Shown piece by piece: positions 58,040-64,000 of a DNA stretch of 64,000 bases (position 1 is the first letter of the stretch; each line of letters opens with the position of its first letter). Position numbers and translations under genes: made by a program. Where the stretch lies: NCBI GenBank assembly GCA_964596695.1, contig CAZQVE010000001.1, positions 248,001 to 312,000 on the forward strand, given 5' to 3'. Origin of the DNA: UBA2112 sp964596695 (GTDB lineage Bacteria; Patescibacteriota; Saccharimonadia; Saccharimonadales; Saccharimonadaceae). Under the pieces are notes generated by a model. The model was not told the DNA's origin. It was given only the letters and a program-made list of their open reading frames with translations, and did no database searches.

Positions 58040-60000
58040 TGATGTCTCGATTACATAAGCCACGGATCATGCAAAGTTCCAGTCTCCAGATACGGTTCTT
58101 ACTCCGTGTGCTTTTTCCGCCGTTCCTTATTCTCCTGATTATCAGCATTGCAGGTTATTTGCTATTAAGCTCGTCTGTACGAGTCGGCGAAGTTGACAAT
58201 TTGAAGCGCGTCGCCGAAACAACCGCCGCCAAGCTCGGACGAGAATTTGCACTTCGTCGGACGGTGCTTCAGAGTACCGGCAATCAACTGTTTTCGCTGG
58301 AGAGCGGCTATGGCGACAAGCGTAAGGGGCTCGATGACGATTACAAAGCGTGTCGGGCTTACGTCAAGACAAACACAGCGTTTTTGTCGGCCCCCGATAA
58401 GGTCTGTCAGCCGTTTTATGCGCAGTTCGCCGTGGCGCTGCAAAACGGCACCGGACTATTGCAGGCAGTCGATGATGGATACACCACAAGCGTCACGGAT
58501 TTGAGAAAGCAAGAGCAGGCAGCGGTTAGTCAGCAAGTAGCGTCGTTTAGTGAGTTTTTCCCCGAAACATCCCGATTAATCGTGATTAACAAGCAGGGAG
58601 AAGTAGTCAGCGAAACGACGAATGGCGGCCAAAATTCGAAGAATTACACGGAGTCAATCGCCGACATCGCTAAACAGGCGCTTACCAAACCTGTCGAGGC
58701 AGTCTATATCAGCGACGCGGACGTTCGGCAGGTGGTGTTCGCATATCCAATCGACCAGGGTGCCGTACTGGCGGCTTATGATATCGACAACGCTAACTTT
58801 TTGTATCCGTCATGGAAAAGCGCGCCAATTGATAACACCAAAGCCTATGTCGTGGTCGCTGATACGAAAAGCAAGGTCAGTTATCCGTTTATCAAGGACA
58901 CGAGCCTATACAGGCAGGTGCTTGAGTCGGATCAGCAAGTAGGGTTTACCAGTTCCAATGTCGAGTATGTAGCCGCGTTTGAACCTATCAGTGGTACGGC
59001 TTGGCGGGTTATCGTGGCGTCCCCTGAAGCTATCGCTCTCGACTCGCTAGTCAGTACGCAGATTCTGATTGTTGCGGTTGCCGGTCTGCTGCTGGTTAGT
59101 TTCCTCTGGGTGGGATCGCGGTTCGTCCAGCGGACAGTCGACAGTATTCTGGGGCTGGTCGGCGGAGCGTTGATTTTCTCGACCGGCCAGCTGACGCACA
59201 GGATTGATACATCACGTATGAGTGACAAAGAGTTTTCGCAGTTAGCAGAGATAATGAATAACATGGCCGTCAAGATCCAAGAGGCGGAAGAAGCAATCAA
59301 GCAAAAAGACAAAGAGTTCATCAATGTGGCGACTCACGAGATTAAGGCGCCAATGACGGCTATCATCGGCAACTTGTCCATGATTCTCGACGATGGCATG
59401 GGGACGCTCGACGATACCGCGAGAAAGCTGGCGGATCAGGCGTATAAAGGCACGATTCGTCTGCGTGATTTGGTGAACGAGCTGCTTGATATCGCTCGGC
59501 TGGAGTCAGGCCGTGCCACGTTCCATCTGGAGCCAGTTGATGTAGCCGGAGAGATTAGTGACATGATAGAACTGCAAAAAATGCCAGCCCGTGAAAAGAA
59601 TATCTCGCTGCACCATGCGGCGCTCGACAAGCCAGTTATGGTGCTTGCCGACAAGACCAAGCTCGAAATCGTACTGACGAACTTTATCAGCAACGGTATC
59701 AAATACAACCGCTCACCGGGCGAGGTTATCGTCTCGCACGAGTTGGCGGAAGATCACGTTACCATCACGATCAAGGACACCGGTCTTGGTATTCCGGCGG
59801 AACAGCAAGCGAAGATGTTCCAAAAGTTCTTCCGTGTCGAAGGCTCAGATCGGTCAAACATACCCGGTACTGGCTTGGGTATGTACATCACCAAGCAGTT
59901 TATCGAGGGTATGGGCGGCAAATTATGGTTTGAGTCAGAACACGGCAAGGGCACGGCGTTTCATTTTACCCTACCTCTTGCGAAGTCAAACGACCAATAG
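58036..60000 (+). CDS. Membrane sensor histidine kinase
   Basis: 654 aa. First helix at about 22-45, an outer sensing domain of about 290 residues (dCache-like by size and pattern), second helix at about 338-360, a HAMP-like linker, then the kinase: H-box INVATHEIKAPMTAIIGNL with His434, N-box TNFISNGIKYNRS, and ATP-lid motifs DTGLGIPAEQQ, FRVEGSDRSNIPGTGLGMY and GKGTAFHFTLPL. All kinase motifs are intact. No response regulator lies nearby. It is coupled to the Ig-like membrane protein 57341-58039. Three consecutive ATGs make the exact start uncertain by two residues. Confidence 0.93.
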   Translation: MMMSRLHKPRIMQSSSLQIRFLLRVLFPPFLILLIISIAGYLLLSSSVRVGEVDNLKRVAETTAAKLGREFALRRTVLQSTGNQLFSLESGYGDKRKGLDDDYKACRAYVKTNTAFLSAPDKVCQPFYAQFAVALQNGTGLLQAVDDGYTTSVTDLRKQEQAAVSQQVASFSEFFPETSRLIVINKQGEVVSETTNGGQNSKNYTESIADIAKQALTKPVEAVYISDADVRQVVFAYPIDQGAVLAAYDIDNANFLYPSWKSAPIDNTKAYVVVADTKSKVSYPFIKDTSLYRQVLESDQQVGFTSSNVEYVAAFEPISGTAWRVIVASPEAIALDSLVSTQILIVAVAGLLLVSFLWVGSRFVQRTVDSILGLVGGALIFSTGQLTHRIDTSRMSDKEFSQLAEIMNNMAVKIQEAEEAIKQKDKEFINVATHEIKAPMTAIIGNLSMILDDGMGTLDDTARKLADQAYKGTIRLRDLVNELLDIARLESGRATFHLEPVDVAGEISDMIELQKMPAREKNISLHHAALDKPVMVLADKTKLEIVLTNFISNGIKYNRSPGEVIVSHELAEDHVTITIKDTGLGIPAEQQAKMFQKFFRVEGSDRSNIPGTGLGMYITKQFIEGMGGKLWFESEHGKGTAFHFTLPLAKSNDQ

Positions 60001-60042
60001 CAGTTTGAAAAATACCGAAAAAATGATAAAGTATCGTTAATT

Positions 60043-61287
60043 ATGGCGAGATGGAGTCCGGAAGAGATTGCGAGACGGAATAAGCTTGCTGCTGAGAATG
60101 CGGCTACTTTTAAGGAGCCTGTCACCGATTACATTAATGAGGCGGTAGAGATATTTCAGTGCGCGGACAAGTGGCTACCAGAAACTAAACTGCCAGAAGT
60201 CGAAATCTACCAATTGCCAGCCGACGATAAACGGACTTTTCGTTATCCTCGTGGTGCTGGTGGGGGTTTTACACACAAAATGATGAAACGTGTCAGGCGG
60301 GAGCGCTACCCTGACCGTCCTGAGATTACTGATTTTAAATTTTCGAAATCATACGAAGAACTGAGCGATCCGGTGATGTTGCGCTACGCGCACGCACGTG
60401 CGAAATTAGCGAGTAGCTTTATGTGGGCGGTTAGACACTGGGAGGAATTAAATCCCGAGGATACCGATAATCTTGAGTGGCTGGAAGCGGAACTTCGCGA
60501 AGGTGACATAGATTCGCGTAAGGAGATAAAACATGCACAACAAGCATACAGAGACAGAACGTATCTCCACGATGTCCTCTTCGCGGATATTCTACCATAC
60601 GTTGCGGATCCAGAATTGACAGAACCGGGAGGAACGCTTGAACTGCCGGTATTCAAAAACAGGGCAGCGGGCGAAGCTCTGATGACTGCGACCATCGCCG
60701 CACAATTGCGAATTGCGGATATCGCAGTAAACCCGGAGGTTACATTGGCACTCGCGAAGCTGACAATTGACGATATCGAAGTCGCTCGCAAACGGCCGAA
60801 TACACGAAAACCAAGCATGCCGAAAGACCAAAGAAAGCAGCATTCGGCGACACGAATGTTGTCCGAGGCTGTGGATACGGTGGCGCAGGCAACATCGCTC
60901 CTATTAGCAGATGTAGACCAAGATTTTGATATTGCCCATGCAATTTCCTCTCTCGAAAGAAACGGTGCGTACAAACTGCTAGGTATCATTACTATGGGTA
61001 TCATTGGTCCGTTGGCTATCAACGGAACAAAGTGGGATCCGGCATATGTCTTGGACGCCGATATGTTGCAACGTGGTGAATTCGCTATCAGTGATAAATT
61101 GAGACAGAATATCATTGATATGCATGTCCGCCGTAGGACGTTACACCTAGGGAGGGCAACCCGTAAGATCAGCCCGGTTCCCGGTAAGGGGGAGATACTC
61201 AAATTTGCGGGTTGTCCGGCTAAGTCAGAACATATGAAGTTTGCTGTCGATCTCATTATCAAAGAATTATCCACCAAGTCTAGTTAG
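60043..61287 (+). CDS. Protein of unknown function
   Basis: 414 aa, soluble and mostly helical, not recognised. The basic middle (THKMMKRVRRERYPDRPEIT) and several Arg/Lys/Glu-rich helices could bind nucleic acid or protein. A hydrophobic Gly/Ile stretch near 315-330 (LLGIITMGIIGPLAING) is short for a membrane helix. TTGAAA, a 17-base spacer and TAAAGT lie just upstream, giving a leader of only a few bases. Not clearly linked to its neighbours. Confidence 0.7.
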   Translation: MARWSPEEIARRNKLAAENAATFKEPVTDYINEAVEIFQCADKWLPETKLPEVEIYQLPADDKRTFRYPRGAGGGFTHKMMKRVRRERYPDRPEITDFKFSKSYEELSDPVMLRYAHARAKLASSFMWAVRHWEELNPEDTDNLEWLEAELREGDIDSRKEIKHAQQAYRDRTYLHDVLFADILPYVADPELTEPGGTLELPVFKNRAAGEALMTATIAAQLRIADIAVNPEVTLALAKLTIDDIEVARKRPNTRKPSMPKDQRKQHSATRMLSEAVDTVAQATSLLLADVDQDFDIAHAISSLERNGAYKLLGIITMGIIGPLAINGTKWDPAYVLDADMLQRGEFAISDKLRQNIIDMHVRRRTLHLGRATRKISPVPGKGEILKFAGCPAKSEHMKFAVDLIIKELSTKSS

Positions 61288-61367
61288 CCGTATTTGTCTG
61301 GTACCAATGGAAGTGAATTCATAAAAACTGGATCACAGATCGAGTCTGGGGCGGCAGAGGCGGAGTT

Positions 61368-62408
61368 CTAATACCACGATTCGTGGTGCTTGCGCCACCA
61401 GAGACTTTTGGCAGCTCGCTCACCGAACTTTACCCACCAACCGTACTGACGCGGTCGGACGACGATGTCGAACGCCCCGACGTAATCGGTAACCTGCTTG
61501 TTGAAGCTGGTCTTAAACTTACCAATACCGTAGTGAGGATGAGTTTCGTCGTTGATACGGTCGCTTGGCGGCGTACCGCACAGGTCGTGTATTTTTGAAC
61601 CACGTCGCCGCGCCCACTGCATAGCGTGCAGCTGCAGCAGGTGACTAGCGCCGTAGACGGTCTTTTCGCGGATACTGGCGCCGTCCTTGTAAGTGCTTTT
61701 TTCGCCGAATACCAAGGTGAAGGCGGCTGCGACCAACTTGCCGTCGTAGTAGGCGAAGAAGAGTTGACCCTGGTCGGTGTCGGAATATCGTCGCCAGAAT
61801 TTGAAATAGTATTCATAAGAACGGATAACAAACGATCCTTCTGCCGTGCTTGCCAGCAGGTTATAGAAAGTCTTACAGTTTTCGGAGCTGGTCTCGACCA
61901 GCTCTATGGTGACGCCTTCGCGTTCAGCCCGCCGCATGGCATGCCGGCTTGTTTGGTTGAAATTTGCCATGATTGTCTTTGGATCCGGTGATAAATCAAT
62001 CAATACCGTCGATGAATTAGGTTGGATCGGCGTGACGGGGAGAAGACCCAGTTCGGCGGCGGCCTTCATGGTGTCTTCGGTTTTTTCCAGCTCGGGCTCA
62101 ATTTTGATTGCGAAAACACCGTTTTCGTTTGCCAGGTCTTTTAGCTCCGGGAGCATATCGCCAAGTTGCACGATAGATTTTACGCCCGGCCCCTTGGGTA
62201 TGTACCAGAATTTCCCGATTCCAAAGACGCTCTTTTCCAATACCGTTATGGCGCAGTCGTTCGCAACGACATAACGAGGTTTCCACCCGGATAGTTTCTT
62301 CTGTTCAGCGAATTCGTCGCTCTGAAATACATTACCACCGTCAGGATTAGCCAGAATCCGGCCATCCCAGGCTTCGATTTCATCGCGAGCTGCAAAGCGT
62401 ACTGTCAT
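61368..62408 (-). CDS. femX: FemAB-family peptidoglycan bridge aminoacyltransferase (copy 2)
   Basis: 346 aa. Same family as 52456-53601 without the insertion. Motifs: NVFQSDEFAEQKKLSGWKPR, FWYIPKGPGV, FNQTSRHAMRRAEREGVTIE, LFFAYYDGKLVAAAFTLVFG, then YKDGAS, HLLQLHAMQWARRRGSKIHD and KFKTSFNKQV. Two copies would add two different residues to the peptide bridge. The minus-strand TACAAT box ends six bases before the ATG (leaderless). Confidence 0.9.
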   Translation of the reverse strand: MTVRFAARDEIEAWDGRILANPDGGNVFQSDEFAEQKKLSGWKPRYVVANDCAITVLEKSVFGIGKFWYIPKGPGVKSIVQLGDMLPELKDLANENGVFAIKIEPELEKTEDTMKAAAELGLLPVTPIQPNSSTVLIDLSPDPKTIMANFNQTSRHAMRRAEREGVTIELVETSSENCKTFYNLLASTAEGSFVIRSYEYYFKFWRRYSDTDQGQLFFAYYDGKLVAAAFTLVFGEKSTYKDGASIREKTVYGASHLLQLHAMQWARRRGSKIHDLCGTPPSDRINDETHPHYGIGKFKTSFNKQVTDYVGAFDIVVRPRQYGWWVKFGERAAKSLWWRKHHESWY

Positions 62409-62445
62409 GGAACCATTGTACCGAATTTGTTACAATATACGGAAT

Positions 62446-62883
62446 ATGGGAACGATTTTTTCATCAACTGATATTAGAGGCCGTCTTGGCGAAGAGGGGA
62501 CGACTGAATATATTTGGAACGCAGGTAAGGCGTTTGCAGAGTGGCTGCCAGAGGTGGGTGACGTAGTTGTCGTGAAATCGCAAGTAGCTGATGCCGGTAC
62601 GACCCATGCATTTATCGAGGGGTTATTGCTTCAGGGGCGAACGGTTGTGGATGCTGGTGAGGGTAACCAGTCGGACGCGGTCAACGCCGTACGCGATGCG
62701 AGAGCTGCGGGAGGCGTATTGATTGACGGCGACACAGCGCAAAACCTTGTAGTCGTTACACTACTCGACGCAAACGCAAGCATCGTGACTGCCGAAACAG
62801 GTCTTAACGATATCAACCAATTGGTCGATTCGGGCAATTTCTTGCCAGCCGCCGAAAAGGGCGAAATCAAAGCAGCTAAATAG
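62446..62883 (+). CDS. Truncated phosphomannomutase-like protein (domain I only)
   Basis: 145 aa from the ATG at 62446; a longer frame from 62407 would overlap the divergent gene. IFSSTDIRGRLGEEGTTEYI and GKAFAEWLPEVGDVVVVKSQ match the start of phosphohexomutases (FGTSDIRG...), but the catalytic Ser motif (TASHNP type) and domains II-IV are missing. The rest keeps a Rossmann-like pattern to the end. Either a decayed remnant or a stand-alone domain with a new role. The divergent neighbour is femX copy 2. Confidence 0.65.
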   Translation: MGTIFSSTDIRGRLGEEGTTEYIWNAGKAFAEWLPEVGDVVVVKSQVADAGTTHAFIEGLLLQGRTVVDAGEGNQSDAVNAVRDARAAGGVLIDGDTAQNLVVVTLLDANASIVTAETGLNDINQLVDSGNFLPAAEKGEIKAAK

Positions 62884-62911
62884 CCACACGACCAGGTAAG
62901 GGGTCGGACAA

Positions 62912-62940
62912 TTGACTTAGCATAAGAATCATGCTAAAAT
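62912..62940 (+). promoter_or_regulatory. Promoter of the last gene
   Basis: TTGACT at 62912-62917, 17-base spacer, TAAAAT at 62935-62940. The leader of about 21 bases includes ATAGA/TCTAT. Confidence 0.6.
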
Positions 62941-62967
62941 ATAATCATAGAGAGTCTATCCACCACG

Positions 62968-64000
62968 ATGACAAAATCATACGACCAGCTAAAAGAAATG
63001 TTTCACGCGCCGCCAGAGAACTACCTGCGGTTTACTGAAGAGCAGGCGATTGACGGGAAGAGCTTCGTTTGGTCAAAAGACAAAGTACTGTCTCACTATG
63101 TGTCACTTACTGATCGTATGGTCGGAATTCTCGATGGCTCAGCACCACAGAAGCTTTACCATATCGAAGAGGACGGGGAATACAACTGGAACTTTGAGCA
63201 GTCAAAATGGACGCCGGACGATGTAGTCTGGCTTGCCAAGTCGGCCGTGCCCGTATCGGAACTAGTGAGCGCTTTCTGGGAACAGCTGGCTGAAAAAGAT
63301 ATGCCAAAGCCCCGTGACGAATATTTGGCAATCGATCGGCGAGACTATCTTGGTTATATGGGAGTTACAGACCCCTATGATCAGGACGACAACGTACGGA
63401 AAGAGATAGATATTAGCAAAGTTCCACAAGAGCTTGTCAGCCGTATTCGCGCTTATTTCGTGGAGGGCGATATCGATATAGACAACTGGGAAGAAGATGT
63501 GTGGAATAAACCGACACGGTTGGATGGCAAGAATGTCCTTATCGTTGATGAGGTTCAAAACAGCGGCGCAACTCTTGAGATTGCAATAAGGCTAATAAAG
63601 GCCGCTATTCCTGAGGCGGATATTGCTGGCACTTATTTCTGGGATCGAAGAGACTCGGTTCCTATATGGTATCCAAAAAAGCGGCCAGGCAAACCGGCTC
63701 CCGGATACGGACGTATGGTCGCCTCTCCTAATCCTGAATGGTGGAATCAGTTCCCGGATACGCCGGAGAACGCCAAGAGGAAACTTGCAGCCTTTGTCCT
63801 GCCGACACCGTTTCACCATCGTGAGACGCTCGTGCCGTATCGAGATCAACTCTCTGACCAATTGGCACAGGACATCGCTTACATGACGTATGACTACGCT
63901 AATGGCAATATCCTTAACAGACCCCTCAGTAGAGATGATGATGGTTGGGATATGGTACTTGCGAAGCAGGGTCTGACACCTGAAGACATAGCTGCCTGGA
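62968..64000 (+). CDS. Phosphoribosyltransferase-like protein, cut by window end
   Basis: Open from ATG 62968 to the last base (344 codons), no stop seen. The start is MTKSYDQLKEMFHAPPENYL. The centre holds DGKNVLIVDEVQNSGATLEI, which fits the PRPP-binding loop of type I phosphoribosyltransferases (two acidic residues then S/T-G-x-T), followed by DIAGTYFWDRR. The N-terminal 170 residues and the Trp/Pro-rich part after the motif are unfamiliar, so it is longer than simple nucleobase enzymes. The role cannot be set from the visible part. Confidence 0.75.
   Translation, partial: MTKSYDQLKEMFHAPPENYLRFTEEQAIDGKSFVWSKDKVLSHYVSLTDRMVGILDGSAPQKLYHIEEDGEYNWNFEQSKWTPDDVVWLAKSAVPVSELVSAFWEQLAEKDMPKPRDEYLAIDRRDYLGYMGVTDPYDQDDNVRKEIDISKVPQELVSRIRAYFVEGDIDIDNWEEDVWNKPTRLDGKNVLIVDEVQNSGATLEIAIRLIKAAIPEADIAGTYFWDRRDSVPIWYPKKRPGKPAPGYGRMVASPNPEWWNQFPDTPENAKRKLAAFVLPTPFHHRETLVPYRDQLSDQLAQDIAYMTYDYANGNILNRPLSRDDDGWDMVLAKQGLTPEDIAAW

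Overview
The window looks like chromosomal DNA of a member of Candidatus Saccharibacteria (TM7, Patescibacteria/CPR). This assignment is inference. It rests on densely packed genes with ATGA/TAATG overlaps, ordinary use of TGA as stop, a class I lysyl-tRNA synthetase, two FemAB-type aminoacyltransferases, a MurE ligase, and a large type IV secretion-like locus. That locus has VirB4, PrgI and VirB6 proteins and pilins, but no VirB8/9/10, VirB11 or VirD4 is present in the window. No rRNA, insertion sequence, CRISPR array or prophage structural operon was found.

Layout. 1-332 is the end of recF. 316-22185 is mostly one minus-strand secretion/cell-wall locus. It holds two modules that each pair a giant membrane protein with a phage-tail-lysozyme protein (1451-5678 and 8449-13570), two PEGA-like surface proteins, VirB4, a VirB4/TraC N-terminal-like protein, PrgI, a DUF5663-like protein and a VirB6-like protein. 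A small FTR1-like membrane operon (5786-7044) interrupts it. 22336-26230 holds two Nudix hydrolases, a HAM1/RdgB-like pyrophosphatase and lysS. 26246-40602 returns to the secretion theme: a secreted alpha/beta hydrolase, a third giant membrane protein, a second VirB6, and a plus-strand run of seven VirB2/TrbC-like pilin-type proteins. 40828-49727 is a mixed region with hsp20, comFC, an orphan pilin, small membrane proteins, hinT and rlmH. It contains four tRNA genes (Ser-UGA, Ser-GCU, Arg-GCG, Ser-CGA) embedded in unusual structured non-coding DNA. 49728-64000 is housekeeping and envelope: valS, two femX-like genes, tsaD, tsaC/sua5, murE, an orphan sensor histidine kinase, a shortened phosphomannomutase-like gene, and a phosphoribosyltransferase-like gene that runs off the end.

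How the parts fit. The secretion genes encode an ATPase (VirB4), channel proteins (VirB6 x2, PrgI), pilin-like subunits (8) and wall-cutting proteins (lysozyme and NlpC/P60 domains). This could be a machine that crosses or remodels cell walls, fitting an epibiont that attaches to a host. The three giant proteins share a signature (YSF-L/M-G then V-x-x-L-x-P) and look like the unnamed scaffold of this machine. MurE and the two FemAB-family enzymes would supply the peptidoglycan precursor and cross-bridge chemistry. TsaC and TsaD belong to the t6A tRNA modification pathway.

Most unusual signals: (i) the hydrolase domains of the two giant-protein/lysozyme modules are reciprocally exchanged, with the NlpC/P60 domains intact and the M23 domains missing most zinc ligands; (ii) the tRNA-Arg leader carries an exact 20-nt copy of the tRNA 5' end followed by a near-perfect antisense copy, a possible RNA switch or an inverted tRNA-end duplication; (iii) a 143-bp perfect inverted repeat lies just downstream of two tRNA-Ser genes; (iv) palindrome-rich in-frame insertions occur in tsaD and a femX-like gene; (v) at least 16 genes have a -10 box 6-7 nt before the start codon, implying many leaderless mRNAs.
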